Assembly (NCBI GenBank): GCA_013399895.1
Contig: VXBA01002619.1
Span: 49,818-113,817 of the forward strand
Reading direction: 5' to 3'
Source: Serilophus lunatus
Lineage: Eukaryota; Chordata; Aves; Passeriformes; Eurylaimidae
DNA: 64,000 nucleotides
Shown here: positions 46,631-60,085 of the stretch, piece by piece
Layout of the letters: each line of letters starts with the position of its first letter
Numbering within the stretch: the first letter of the stretch is position 1
The notes under the pieces: model-generated
What the model was told of the DNA's origin: nothing
The model's database searches: none
Seen by the model: only the letters and a program-made list of their open reading frames with translations
Program-made: the position numbers and the translations under genes

Positions 46631-49600
46631 AATGCTCCAGGCAAACTGTTCTACCTGTCTGTATGAAATTATGAAGGAGCTTAATGGGGAAGGAAATACA
46701 TATTCTCTCATAGCTTTACAGGTTTTTAAACACACTTTGATCATAAAAGCTTAACAAGGGAAGATGACCTGACAAACATAGAAATAAAAATTTTAGTATG
46801 TTTAATCCAAACTAGAAATGGGATGTTTATTTCTGATAAGCCAAATTGTTCTAAAGAATATAATTACATGAAGGGACTAGAGTTATGTAATAATTCAGGC
46901 AAAATACAGGAAAATGTATATGGGGCAATGTGATTTAATAGTTGAGCTATTGTTGGAAGTAGACACCAAAGTATTCTTAAACATGGGTGAAGAGAGGGAC
47001 AAACAGACATGTTAAATAATTCAAAATCAAAGTGACGTGTTTGTTTTAAATTTCTGTTCTCTGTCTAACATCTAGTTTTGTAGTTGGAAAACAAAACAAA
47101 ACATAGTAGACTGACTGGAAAAAAAAATAGTTTTTAAATATTTGTATTTAATGGTTTTAGCAACTGAAAGAAAAATTAATTTATATAAAAACACTTTCAG
47201 TTACAATGCAGTCTCAATACTGACATAGAAAATAATCACTTTTTTCTGTAGACCTGCAAAGTGAAATATTTATTATGGTATTTAGAACTTTACCTCATAG
47301 GTGTAAGATACCAAAACAATCACCTGTCTCTGTCAGTGGTGTATGTTGCTGCTGAACCCTATGAGCTCCTTTTCAAAAGAGAAAAACATTCAAATGAATT
47401 AGTCTCTAAATATTGCTCATGGACAGCCTTTAATTTAATTTGCTACTTTCACGGAGTTAGTAAATCTTACTTTCCATTTTAACAGCATTAGAAAAACTAA
47501 AGCAAAGTTTTGGCATTTTTGGCTTGAGTTGTGTATTTTGAAATTATTTTCAAGGCATTTGTAATTGCTTTTTAGATGCTTTTGCTGTCATTAATGGCTA
47601 TAAACCTTTAAAGAAAATAGTTTTAGTTCATACTTAGCAGGAATTCTTACTATTTCCTTTAATATTGTAACTGAAATTTGTTTGGGGAACATAGGAACTA
47701 ATGGAGTTGGAAATCCATGTTTAAGAGCTGGAAATTCCATTTGTCAAGAGCACATTTCCATTTCATCTTACTTGCATATTTATCACTTTGGAGTGAGATC
47801 TTGGTATACTAGAGCATCTGTTATAGTTATTTTCTGACATTATTAATGCTGGTTTTTTTTTGTCCAAGCATGATTAATGGCTTTTTAAGACCCATCATTT
47901 TTATCAACTCTTTCTTCTTTTTTTCTGGGCAACCTCTGTAGGCTAATTTCTCTTTTCCACTCTGGAATACTTCTTTAAAACTGGTCAGAAATCTGTTGTA
48001 GCAATTAGTATTTGAATTTAAATATGTAGAATACCATAAGATACAATTTCTTTATAACTCTTGATATCTTATAAATAATCAGCTTGCAAGAGAGGACATA
48101 CATTATATTATCTTAATACAAAAGATATATCCACTCACAGATTGTTTCAATTGTGTGTAGCTGTGAGAAGCTCATTTTTTATTCTCTCCTGGTTATATCA
48201 TACTTATGTGTCAAATATTTCATATTAGAAAAGAATTATCTCATTTTGGTACCTATTTACTGTGTTTATTTAAAAAATCAAATCCAAAATTATACACTTG
48301 AATTTTAAAATGATGGCTGATTACACTGCTCTTTTCATGACATTTATTTTAGAATTTTCAGATTTTTTTTCATACCAATCCAGGAGCCAGAACTTAAAGA
48401 GCTCTGATTTTTTTTCTTTTCCCCAGTAAGTCTCTGTTGCAGAGACATTAAACTTCTAAACCTTCGAGGTCTCATTTAGCACACATATTAATGTGATAGG
48501 CCTTTGTTCTCACAGAGTCTATGCAAACAATGTGATAAATGTGTTTCTAACAAAATTATAACAGTTCAGTGAGGTATTGACTCGTGATTTGGGGCTATCT
48601 GCATATAATACATTTACATATAAATTTGGGGAATCACAAGAGAGTAGTAATAAGTAACTGTAAAAATATCACTGACTTTTCAACAGAAAAAACAGAAGTC
48701 TTCTTTACAATGTCTATACTAGTGTACAAAAAGAACTGAATACATTTCGAAAGAATATCTGTTAAAGGATTAAATGCTTTTTCAAACTGCATTAAAAAAA
48801 AAATTTGCTTCCCCTATTTATCTGTTTACTGAGGAATATCTAGCTTGTGTTTCCTAATTATAAATATAAGTTCCTTCTACACTGCCTTTTGACACTTTAG
48901 ACTATTGAACATATTAAACACAATTGTCTGCTGTCTATAAACTGACCATCTTATGTCTAAACATGTTCCATATACAAGTTTTGCATCAGGCACAGACATT
49001 ATGGCCTGGCTGCAAGTAAACCTCAGAAATCCTCAGCCTGTGTGGCTAGAAGACCGTCAGGATGTAAAGGAAATTTAATTTACAACTGACCTATAGATAC
49101 AGGCACATTCCTAGTTTCCAAAATTCGTATTGTTTAGTTGCTGTAGCACAGATACTTATATCTTCAACATAAAATTCTGTCATTCCTGAATATTCAAACT
49201 TGCTCCCTTCACTGTGAGCCTATGTGAATTAAATTAAATATATTTGACAGGTTTGACTGAAGTGAATGTCATTTAAACAGTGAAGACTCAGTATATTTCA
49301 GAATGCACATACCTGAATTTCTTTTTGACTTTACACTGGCCAAATTTTGGTGTAGGATTAACACAGAAAAGAGAAGTTAGGCAGACAGATATTTTCTTGC
49401 ACACCAAGGCCAGCAGCTCAAGAAAAATTGTATCACCATTGCTAGTAACAGGCCCAAATTTTTTTAGCCATTCCCAAAGGACTCAATACAAGGACTTTTT
49501 AGGCTTTTTTTCTGAATTTACCTTGCCCTGTCAGGAGCTTACTTTCAGCTTGTGTAGCTGTAATGTTAACTATCTAATAACCTAATTGTTTTAATATTAG

Positions 49601-52600
49601 CTTCATTTTCTACTGTTTTGTGGTATAAAGCCTATCATCATAGCAATTTTGGTACATTTAAGTAAATAATTAGAGAACAATGATGTCTTGATAGCCTGTG
49701 TAGAGTGAATTATAATGATAAAACTGAGCGTGTGTGTTTGTGCATGCATATATGTGTATACACATGTATCATTTTGGAAATAGATATGTCTGACTACACT
49801 ATTTAGATTAAATTTAGTCCAGTCAAAAAACTTTAAGAACAAAGCCATTTATTAATGACACATTTTATGTTAATGATTATCACTATCACTGCACTGTTAG
49901 GTCTTAACACTTCTAAATTAGCTGTGGGTTTATGTTGCAGCAGAGGTGATGCTAAACAGAACTAAAGAAGTATATTATCTCCTTCTTCCCTAGTTTTCCA
50001 TACTTGTGCCTGGTGTTCTTGTGTTGTTTACTCACTCTTCCTTCATCCCTTGCTTCTGATGGCAATTAATCTTGTATTAGGTCTTGTCAGGCATCCTTTT
50101 GATGTGTGCAGCAGGATTCCCTCACTTTTCATAGTCCATTGTGCTTATTTTTCCTTTGTTTTCTATCTATTGCTTTATGGCTCACTTTGCACACATTTTT
50201 GTATTCCTCTCTAAATGCAGTTATACATGTCTTTGACCCATTGGTGGTCAGATTGCTCACATACTATGCCATCAATAGCGTTACAGAGTACTTGTTTTCT
50301 GGTGACTCTGACAAGTATAAATATATCCTTCCATTTGGATATATAGCAAACACTTACCAGTTATATCTTAATTAATAGGTTTATTACTTACAGATGCCTC
50401 TGGTTTTTTAGTCCCATAGGACCTAAGAGTAAGAATACAGTCAGTGAAGTGCCTTTTGTGAGAAACTAGCATGATACTGAAATAGAAGGACTATTTGTAA
50501 ACCACCAAAGATAAGGTAATACATACATCCTTATGAGCTAGATGTTTCAACATTTTCAAAGAGCAGGTACCTAACATATCTAAAACATATCAAAAAAGAG
50601 TAAAGCAAATGCACGTGTAACAATTTTAAGAAGGTGTTTTCTTAAATAATATTTTTTGCCTTAAGTATTTTATTTCTTTTTCTTGTAAAAATTAGCTCTA
50701 GATCAATAACTGTTATTTTAATAAACTATGTAGATTGCAATTAAACAGTGCATTCTGAATAAAAATACAAAGTATCCATAGTATAAAATATACTATTTGT
50801 AGTGGAAAAAAACCCTGATGGACACAACCTCAGTTATAATTTCTATTCAATAAGGGGGAGGTGGAGAATGTAAGAAAATTAAGCTATCAAAAGTCAAAGT
50901 CAACACCAATGACATAATAACTTTAAGAACTCACATTTTTTTACTTGTCCATTTGCTTTATTTTTATCAACACTAGTGTTAATGTTGACTAAAATCTCAT
51001 CCAGAAAGATAAGTAAATGAATAGTGATATATAGGCAGTCAGTACAATTTCTCAATATTATACATCAGTTTAGAATCATGGGTTGCATTAAATATTAGTC
51101 ATATGACATATGAGAAATGGAAACATTTGAGAATTTCCAAGTGAATTTTTTTTTACAAGATAATCTTATTAAATTATTTTTGGCGTTTTCCACACTGGAA
51201 AATGTAACACTCATTTTCCTCGTGTTTTTTCTTCATATTATTTCCATATAAAGTGGATGCATTTAAAGATTTTAAGGAGTCCTTCTTGGGTTAACCTGCA
51301 TGTGAACGAGGAAAGTATATAGATAACTATCTAGAAGTCAGGAGGATTCACAGATAAGAAATTATCATAGTACAACTAGGTTGGCAAAGTAAGACCTTAT
51401 CTAAAATAGGAAACCAAATATAATACTGAAAATCATTGGCTTTATTTTCAGGTGATGAGAATAACTGTTCTATCTGACTCTGAAACCACACTAAAGATGA
51501 CCCAAATTCACTTTACACAGCAATGTTATATTACTTTATGGTTTCCATAGCTCTATATTTTTAAGTTCAGTCTGTGGTGATATTTTGTGACCAGTCATCA
51601 GAATAACTTGAAAAACAAACCAATAAAAAGCAATTAGAGTGGTTCAGTCAATCAAAGTTCTTGAATTGTATTGGTTTCTAAGGCACTGCTCAGTTATGAT
51701 ATCATGTCTAGAGCAGCAATTGCTCTAAGACCCCTGATCTGTTTTATTAAATTAAAGGTTGACTGGACCCCTACTCCTCTTTTTTTTACTATCTTGTGTC
51801 AGAATATTAAATAAAATGCAGTGTACTAGAACAAATCTGATATTAGCAGGTGGAAATCCAATGGATTTTAATGCATAGCAGCTGGAGATTTATTAAAAAA
51901 ATATTTTTTTACGTATTATCTGATTTTTATCTTATACTGCTGTGTTCAACTCAGAGGGATGTACTTTCTCTGCACAGGGGACTATAGTTTCACATTTCAC
52001 TTTAAAATGTATTTCAGACTCTCTCTAAAATAGGGCTCATGTGTCAACTTGGTGCATTTAGGAGGAGAAGAGTTTATCACATAGTAAAGGCTTTATTAGG
52101 ATCATACTGTTATTGAGTAATTCAGATATCTTGGTACATTAGTCCAGTTACTTACTCAAAACAGGATCAGCGATAAAAATTTTTTTCAAGTTGGGTATTG
52201 GAAACCTTCAAGGACAGATTGCACAATATCTCTGGCCAGCTTGCTCTACTGCTTGATGTACCTTCTATTTCTATTACATTATTTATGTTTTTTCCTCTTT
52301 TCTGAACTTTATGTGAGGGGGGAAAAAAAGGTATTTTAAGGCTACTTCTGCAGGAATGTACTCATTCTAAATTGCTCTTTTCAGTTCTACACTGAGCAGG
52401 TAAAAGGAAAAGAATAATTCTTATGATTAGAATAGTTTTCAATTTTCACAAAAAAAGCCCTGTATTCTCTAAATCGAGTACCTATCTTGGTAGAGACCAT
52501 AATTCTCTGTCTTCTCTGGCATATAAGGAAACAAGATTAATACAGTTATATTTCTTGGATACTTTTACTGTGTATTTATTTTTCTGTCTTATACTGTATT

Positions 52601-53320
52601 CTCATTTGTGGAAAACATATTTTGAAAATTGTTTTGACTGGTAGTGGAACTAATGACTTATACATTAAGATGAAAATTATTAAACTGGCTGTGAACTCCT
52701 TAAAAATAGGCAGTAAGCAGCTTTTTAATCTGTTATACATCACTATTACTAGGAAGTACAATGAAGGTGTCACATAAATATTCACAGAAATCCTTTGGTT
52801 AACTAAAAAATAATTTAAAAATATTCTGTTATGAATGGTAGCTGTGCTTTGCTCTGTTGTATTAAAACTAAATGTAAAACGCCTGGCTACAAAGCTCCAT
52901 TAATGAACATTTTCATTCTGTCGTTTTGACATTAATGTCTATGGCAGTGAATAGACGCTTTCACAAGCTTTCTTGAAGTGCTTCCATAACTATATAGCTT
53001 CAATGTCATGTGTATTTCTAGTTATGTTATTGTTATATGCATTTGTTCCTTTTAAAATAAAAAGCATCCTCTGCACTACGAAATTTGAAGATCTTTGCTC
53101 AACACTTTGAGATGAGTTTAACTGAGATGAATTTCCATGAATGAACTCATGTGAACATGTTCCTAAAGAATATCCTTTACAAATACTGTAGGTCTGGTTA
53201 AAGATATGAAAACAGCTTAAGTTATATAAGAATTTCACAGTAAATTGGGACATCTGAGAAGCCACAGTTGCTCATAAAGTCAAGGCCTTTTCATTAAAAT
53301 CTTTGCTGTGTTGCTTAGTT
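46631..53320. other. AT-rich desert, no gene seen
   Basis: Nearly 6.7 kb with no supported gene or clear element. An alternating TG/CA/TA stretch near 49730-49770 and scattered A/T runs are all that stand out. Open frames reach only about 101 codons (49280-49585) and show no recognisable domain. Confidence 0.55.
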
Positions 53321-53393
53321 TCCAAATCACAGCATTGTTTGGGTGTGAAGGAACCCTTTGAGATCATCTAGTCCAGTCCTGCAAATGATACTG
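53321..53393 (-). mobile_element. Short CR1 3' end
   Basis: CCAAATCACAGCATTGTTTG, GGTGTGAAGGAACCCTTTG and AGATCATCTAGTCCAGTCCT are the reversed CR1 3' UTR. It stops directly at the LTR-like block beginning at 53399, which may have inserted into this CR1. Confidence 0.7.
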
Positions 53394-53398
53394 TCTCT

Positions 53399-54682
53399 TG
53401 TGGCAGGTTTTGATGTATTGCCCCGCGAATTGAGTTTAGGACGAAATGTATACTACTCGTCATTAGATAATGATTTGTGTTATATTAAAGGATACTAGGA
53501 GAGCTGCAGTCACCTGCAGCAGCCCCAGCCTAAGTCTGCCTTTTGCCTGTGTGCTGAAGTCCATACCAGTGCCCAGGGGACTCAGACTCTGCCCAGGTTA
53601 AGGAATGCAGCTGCTGCCTTCCCTTTTACAGTTTCAATCAGTAGAAAAGCTGAGCTTTTCACAGACACACACATAGAGTACAGTAACAAGGCTAGTTATA
53701 CAGGTGATCACAGACAAGGCTCTGTCTTCAACAGCAGCCACACACAATCTGCACCAGACTGAGTAGCAGCATCCTTTCCTCCTCTTGGCCTGACTGAGTC
53801 AGGAGCTCACTAGTGCACACACATAGTACTCTCCAGGTTCATAAGTGCTCACACAGTTATATATCCCCTGAGAACCATCACAGCTCTTTCACTGCCTGGT
53901 ACCTCTGACTGGATCCCGGCCCCTTTTACCCGTCCCACAGGTCCCCAATTCTGCAGCTGGCACAGCTGGATGCTCTCTGCAAACATGCAGCACTCATACA
54001 GTCATCCCACAGCCGTCCCAAACTAGTGGATCTCCTTGAAAATCAGCACAGACCCTCTATTCAACCAATTCCTTGTCCTGGACCTGAGGCCCTTCTGTTC
54101 ATCAGGACATAATATTTGAAGTTTGACAGCAAATATACATGCAACACCTCATTTGGTAAAGATATAGACACTTTCCTCCAGCAGCCAGCACGAGACACAC
54201 AGACTCTGGCCATGCAGTCCTGTTCCAGTGGCTGGCACTGTCTCACTCATCCTAGTAGATTCAGTAGCTGGTTTTGAGACACAAACCATTCCTGTCTCAG
54301 TAGCTGGAGTTTAACAGTGCCAGCTGTCTCCAGTAGCTGATGATGATGACACCACATGAGCTACAGTAGGTCACATGACAGGCTAAGGACACCCACACCC
54401 CTGTTCTAAGTAGCTGAACACCCTGTACTCTCATGCTACTCTCCCCAGTAGTTTGCACTGGATCTTTGTAGAGTCACATATTCACACACGATAGAGTGAA
54501 ATGGCACAGTTAGTTGGGAGAATGTTAAATGAGACAGGAAATCAGGCGCAGTGCTCAGCCAGATAAGCGAAATGACTGTCCCTGTTTTACATATGACCTG
54601 ATGTTATTAGTACTTTTTGCAGTCGATAGCACCTCCTTTCTCACTTCCCTGCCCATCCTTCCTGCCACCCTGGGCTTGTACA
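53399..54682. mobile_element. Probable ERV LTR, about 1.28 kb
   Basis: A GC-richer block begins TGTGGCAGGTTTTGATGTAT and TGCCCCGCGAATTG, an LTR-like start, and probably ends at ...CTTGTACA (54682). TCTCT lies immediately before the start (53394-53398) and one base beyond the proposed end (54684-54688), too simple to be a reliable target duplication. The right third (54190-54460) carries repeated CAGTAGCTG-like units. Orientation is not settled, because no clear TATA/AATAAA pair was found. No viral coding sequence is visible. Confidence 0.55.
54225..54455 (+). repeat. Degenerate CAGTAGCTG-type repeats
   Basis: Units resembling CAGTAGCTGG recur at irregular spacing of about 30-65 bp (for example TTCAGTAGCTGG, CTCAGTAGCTGG, TCCAGTAGCTGA, CTAAGTAGCTGA, CCCAGTAGTTTG). 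They look like a worn minisatellite inside the LTR-like block. Confidence 0.6.
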
Positions 54683-55309
54683 ATCTCTATTTACCTGTAG
54701 TTTTGTGATAGCCCATCAATTAGTGCAACTAGCAATGTTTGATTTTTGTTTTGTCTCCAGGTTATAATGATTAGTTTTATGTTTCTGTATGTTTAGAGCT
54801 TTTTGTTACTATTACTCCCTATTATGAGGTTTCTGATCAGATAACCTTGCTGGAAAAGAGATTTTCACCCTCCCACATACTCTTACCAGTAAATATGAGT
54901 AATCAAATTTAGTTTTCATGACTGCCTCACATGAATTGTCAAGCAATGACTTCACCAAAAGATCACAGTGCCAGCACCAGACAAAAAGAACAGAATGGTG
55001 ACAGTTATCAATAGTTCGAGCACTATCAAAAAAGATAGCATAGAATAACAAACCCATCCAGTAGTCTAAATCATCAAGAGAGTTCATGATCCAAAGTCTA
55101 ATCAGGAAGTCTATCTACACACCAGAGTTAGAAACAAATCCTGTGGTCATCAAGTAATTATAATGGCTAAAAGGCAAGCCATATCTTTAGCTATGTTTCA
55201 ACTGAGTTGTATATAGACAGAGCATACTAAAATGGATATCCTTCCAAAATACATTAGAAAAGAAGTAAAATCTAAGACTGAGCTTAAATAGGCATCTTCT
55301 GCTCATGGA
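54683..55309. other. AT-rich DNA, no gene seen
   Basis: A 91-codon minus-strand open frame (54812-55087) has no domain I recognise. Confidence 0.5.
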
Positions 55310-55810
55310 TAGGATGCGTGGGTGGGAATTCTCAGGCGATGCTGCTCAGGTTCATTACTTCTTAGTACACTCAGATCCCTAGCGATATGATTGGAGAGAA
55401 TGCCAAACATTGCTAAAGTCAGGGTAACCATCCTCTGTTTTGTTATTGTACACAAAATCAGTCACCAGACCACAGAATAGAATTAGGATGTTCAGACATG
55501 ATATGTCATCCTGGCTGCTAAAAATAAGCTTGTTCTCCATATGTTTGGAAATAACTTTAAAGAGGACTTTGCTCTATACTTTTTCCAGTGTATGAAGACA
55601 GGCTGACTGGCCCAAGTATCCTTGAATCTTCCTTTGTCTCTCCTTGAAGGTGACACCTTCTTATTTTCCCCTTAATTACCATGACTTTTCAAAGATCATA
55701 GAGAGCAACCTCACAGTGACATAACTTCAGTATTTCAGCACTTCTGGATACATTTCATCTGGTCTCATGAACTCATGTATGTCTTGTTAGTTTAAATGCC
55801 CCATAGCTTG
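55310..55810 (-). mobile_element. Old CR1 fragment (reverse transcriptase region)
   Basis: The clearest part is at 55590-55790: AGACAGGCTGACTGGCCCAA, CTTCCTTTGTCTCTCCTTGA, AGGTGACACCTTCTTATTTT, 'ATCATAGAGAGCAACCTCAC' and TCATCTGGTCTCATGAACTC. These follow the reversed CR1 segment that reads 'ctgacaggcctgtag ... gatgggcgtgac ... gagagcggc ... ccgtcagggcccatgga'. It is diverged, with several indels. The left part is less certain. Confidence 0.6.
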
Positions 55811-57566
55811 ATACTAATGTACCATGTTCCTCAGTATTCCAAACTGTGACATTGGATATATAAACTGGATTTTCTCACCACACCTAAAACTTCCAAAGCT
55901 ACAAGGCTGTTGTGGGGAAATTACACCACTTGAAACTATATAAGGAAATCTGTATTTTCTAGCTTTTTTTTTTTTTTTTTTTAGATGAATACCCTGTTTG
56001 CCTTATGAATTAGCAATGCATGCTGAAAATTTTTCTGTTGTTTACTTCAACATTTGAAATGTAGGTTAAATGACATACAGCTATGTAAGACTTTTTAAAA
56101 CTAGTCCCTTGTTACAATATCATTATTATAATGTGAACAATCTTTGTGGTTTTCTAATAATTTTCATTTTATGTCATACTAATGAAAAAACAATAGTGCA
56201 TTCAGTAGAAGTGCTGAGTCAATGGACTTTGAAGGTATAGAATACTGCACACTCAATAGTCTGAAAAATCATTCTATAGGTTTTTTAAAATTGGGCAGTT
56301 GAAGATAATACTGTTAGCTTTGTATTCACTCTTCATAAATTCAGAGTAGTAATACTTTTTTCATAGTGATGTTGTCACAGTATATGCTGCCAAATTAACA
56401 GTATTCCCATATTGTTGTAATAAGAAGAGGAACTTTAATTACCTATGAAATAATAATTTTGAATTTATAACAGCTCTAGATTAGCATAAATAAAACCTAC
56501 AGCAATGCATTTAATATTGGGGAAACAAAAGAATGGAAGAGCTGCTTCTTAATGGAACTTTATCTTCATCATGGCTGTGATGGGAAAAGATCATACAAGT
56601 AAAGGTAGGGTATCAGTATTTATACAAAAATGGATGATCAAATTAAGGTTTCTGAAGCAAATTTCCATCTCCAATCTTTACATTCTCTGACATTGAAATC
56701 ATCCCAGTGACTGCTAAAACTTGTGCTTGCTAAGTTTTATAGTCATCATCAGTAGACAATTTTATGGGTTTGATTTAGTGTTGTCACCAATGCTACAATC
56801 AAGAGAAGTAAATAATTATTAAGAATTTTGCTTACAGAGAGATTTTACATATTCATATTTTCCACCTACCTATTTCCTCTTCAATTAATTTCATGACCTT
56901 CTGTTAAATACATAGACAAGATGACTCTTGGTTTTCTAGGCAGAGCAATTGACTCTCCATTGATTAGAAATTTGTCTAATGTTTGTTGAAGTTCTACTGG
57001 GAATTCAACCTGTGTAAAGAGGAAATCTCAAGGTAATTTCATTTAATTTGAAGGAGAAAACTTATAAAAACCCTGCTGAAAACATTTTCAGTGTAAGTAC
57101 TTGATGTCAATTTGACTGTACAAAGATGGACGTAATTCTTGAACTTAAACTACCATCATTCCTGATTAGAAATATACACAGATTTTCTTATTTAAGTATC
57201 TTTAGAGAATGCTTATTTTCACATATCATTAATTTACATCAATACTGAATTTAACATCCCCCTCCTAATTTTACTTGATAAAATTTATTTCCTGAGATGG
57301 AAGAACAGATTTCTGAAAATGATTTGCTAGTTTTTAGGTCCTATGGTTGCACAGAACTTATTTTAGACATAGACTTATCTGTATACTGGCAGGTTGCAGG
57401 GGACCCAAGAGTAAAACTTGTAGATTTTGCTTTGATGTTTTGTCAAGGAACAATATATGAACTTTTAAAGCATTTTAGTTTCATGTTTTAAATGTTAATT
57501 CAATTAAATTTTCTGTAATTTCCCCATCTTTCCAGAAAAGTAGTGAATACTTCATACATACTATAA
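55811..57566. other. AT-rich DNA, no gene seen
   Basis: Contains a 19-base T tract at 55964-55982 and a 64-codon open frame (57297-57491) without recognisable features. Confidence 0.6.
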
Positions 57567-58680
57567 TGGGTTTAAATCTTCCAACCGAATTTTCCCGTTC
57601 CTCCATGAAGTTTTTAGGTGGAGATGTGCCTTCCTCCAGGGCAGTTTTCGCTGCTTGCTGGAAGCAGAGCTCTTTTGGGATAGAAAACTTGATTGTTTTT
57701 AGCTTGGAGGTTAATGGCTCTTGAATTCCAACCTAATGGCTCTCATCAATACCCACAGCCAGGTAGGCTGAGGGAGGGGAGGCTTCTGCTGGCCAGTGCT
57801 GGAGGAGGTTGTCCCCTCTCAGGTTGGCCTCAGTAGAGTAGGGGAGGCAGTGACACACAACTCCCAGAAGTCCAACAAACATGGACACAGACCGTGGAGA
57901 GGGGTAACCCCCTGAAGGGCAACAACGCAATATTATGAGCAGTATAGAAGACTCAACATAAGATTTGCTGGCTCTCACTCTTTTTCTTTGCTCTGGGAAC
58001 AAGGTCTCTCTGCTTCTCAGCTGCTGCTGTGTTCCCACAGGTAACTGCCCTTCCCAATGGCTGTCCTGCTTCTCAAAGCCACAGTTCCCACGGGAAGGAT
58101 CCCAGCACGAGCTGGTACTTGTGCCACCTGGTGCAGCCAGCACAGCTCATGAGAGAGTCCCAGCTGCCTCCTGCTGACGCAGACCTTGGCAACTGCCCAC
58201 ACCTAGACCACCTCCACCTGCATGAGTTTTACATCCACCCCTGGGAGGGAGAAGGCAACCCTCATGCCTGCAGTAGCAGTCCTCAACTCATTCCAGACCA
58301 TCTCCACTGCCCTGCGTGGTTTCTGTGAGGCCATCACTGCACCTTGTGACCACCACCACCACTGACCTCCACCACCACTGACCTCTACTGGCCATGAGTG
58401 GGTTACTATGGTTTTTGTTTCCTGAAATGTGCCCACTGCTGGCTGTGGTTGTAACTACACCACAAGGGAGAGCAATACTTATCGGGGTGAACGTTAATCT
58501 GTTATTGGGCTGTTGTTTTCTGTGTTGTTCAAAATATTTTCTATAAAGCATTGTTATACCTCTTTCTAAATTTTGCCTGAAAACTTCTTGATTTCCAAGG
58601 GTATAGTAGATTGGAGGGAGCTTTTTGCTGGTCTGGAAAGGCCCCACAATCCTTGACTAGCATTGTCTTAACCCAAGACA
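57567..58680. mobile_element. Probable ERV LTR, about 1.1 kb
   Basis: The ends are complementary in the LTR manner: TGGGTTTAAATC at 57567 and TTGTCTTAACCCAAGACA ending at 58680. The interior passes from GC-rich (57750-58450) to T-rich (58500-58560) with CTATAAAGCATTGTTATACC, then a 'AAATTTTGCCTGAAAACTTC' and 'TTGATTTCCAAGGGTATAG' tail that resembles the U5 of a bird LTR. No target duplication is evident (TATAA before, CAATG after). A run of imperfect ACCACCACTGACCTC repeats lies at 58349-58390. Minus-strand open frames of 119-136 codons are not recognisable proteins. Confidence 0.6.
58349..58390 (+). repeat. Short CCACCACTGACCTC repeat
   Basis: About three imperfect units of ACCACCACTGACCTC lie inside the LTR-like block. 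Confidence 0.8.
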
Positions 58681-58859
58681 CAATGGATTTCTTACAAGCA
58701 GTGTTACCAGTCACCATGTGTAAAATAGGCACTGAGAAAAATAATTTTGTTGAATGCTTTGTAATATAAAAGGAATGTTACACTATATTAGACTACAGTA
58801 CTAAAAAATGATTCTGCTTTTGTTTATTGAAGCTGAATTTCCTCCAGAAGTCAGATCCA

Positions 58860-60085
58860 GGTGTTGAATCGTACTTGTCAATAAGGTAACCAACCAGATT
58901 GATAAGGGAAGCCAGTTGATGTAATCCTTCTCATATTTCATCAGCTTTTGATACTGTCTCTCACAGAATCCTTACAGACAAAAAGTCCAGCACATATCTG
59001 GGTCAACACATTATGTCCTGGGTGAACATGGATGAGCACAGAGGGTAATTGTGAATGAGGTGACATCGGACTGGTTACCTGTCAATAGTGAGATTCTACA
59101 GGGCTCCATCTTAGGCCCAGTGCTCTTCAATATCTTCATAAATGACTTGAATACAAGATTCAAAGGGATACTAAACAAATTTGCAGATGATACAAAACTA
59201 GGAGGAGCTGCTGACTCTATCAAAGGCAGGGCGGTCCTGCAAAGAAACCTTGACAAATTTGACAGCTGGGCAGCCATCAGCTATATGAAGTTCAACAAGG
59301 AGAAGTGACAGATTGTGCACCTGGATCGAGGCAATCCTGGATGCTCATACAGACTGGGGAATGTGATGCTGAAAAGCAGTTCTATGGAAAGGGACATGGG
59401 AGTCCTGGTTGACAGCAAGCTAGATGTGAGGCAGCAGTGCCCTGGCAACCAGGACGGCCAACTCTGTCCTGGAGGACATCAGGCAAAGCATCACCAGCTG
59501 ATCGAGGGAGGTGATTGTCCCACTCTTGCTCTGCACTGGTGCAGCCTCACCTTGAATACTGTGTGTAGTTTTGTGCAACACAATATAAGAAAGGTATTCA
59601 GCTGTTAGAGGGTGTCCAAAGGGGGGCAATGAAGATGGTGAAGGACATTGAGGGGAAGCCGTATGAGGAGCAGATGAGGCCACTTGGTCTGTTCAGCCTG
59701 GAGAAGAGGATAATGAGAGGAGACCTTGTTGAAGTCTACAACTTCTCTGTGAAAGAAAAAGGTGGGATGAGACGCTGATCTCTTCTTTGTGATTACCAGC
59801 GACAGGACCTAAGGGAATGGTCTGAATTTCTGTCAGGGGAGATTTATGTTGGATATTAGAAAAAGATTCTTCACCCAAAGAATGCTTGGGCACTGGAACA
59901 GGCTCCCCAGGGAAGTGGTCACAGCACCAAGCCTGACAGAGTTCAAGATGAATTTGGATGATACTCTCAGGCACATGGTGTGATTCTTGGGGATGGTCCT
60001 GTGCTGGGCTAAGAGTTGGACCCCATTATACTTGTTAGCCCCTTCCAACTCAATGTATTATACATTTCTGTGATTCTGTGGTCCA
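58860..60085 (+). mobile_element. CR1 LINE, ORF2 3' half and 3' UTR
   Basis: This is the best-preserved CR1 here. Translation gives a worn FDTVSHRIL segment near 58950. A continuous frame at 59051-59308 then carries GSILGPVLFNIFINDLN and FADDTKLGG, the reverse transcriptase motifs around the catalytic Asp-Asp pair, and ends at a premature TGA after NKEK. The frame then shifts: 59315 onwards carries ERDMGVLVDSKLDVRQQC, again CR1-like. The DNA continues with GAGAAGAGGATAATGAGAGG and ends CCCTTCCAACTCAATG, TTTCTGTGATTCTGTG at about 60085. The 5' end is missing. It is a dead retrotransposon, not a host gene. Confidence 0.95.

Noticed and set aside
54225..54455. CRISPR-like array from repeated CAGTAGCTG units
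   Set aside because: Units are short and degenerate, spacing is irregular, and the context is a vertebrate LTR-like block.
57733..58143. 136-codon minus-strand open frame
   Set aside because: It lies within the LTR-like block at 57567-58680 and competes with equally long frames in other registers, with no recognisable motif.
58349..58390. Coding repeat for a Thr/Pro-rich protein
   Set aside because: Only about three imperfect units lie inside an LTR-like block, with no supporting frame.
59051..59308. 85-codon reverse transcriptase frame as a host or viral gene
   Set aside because: It is a broken part of a CR1 LINE with a premature stop and frameshift, and the CR1 3' end follows.
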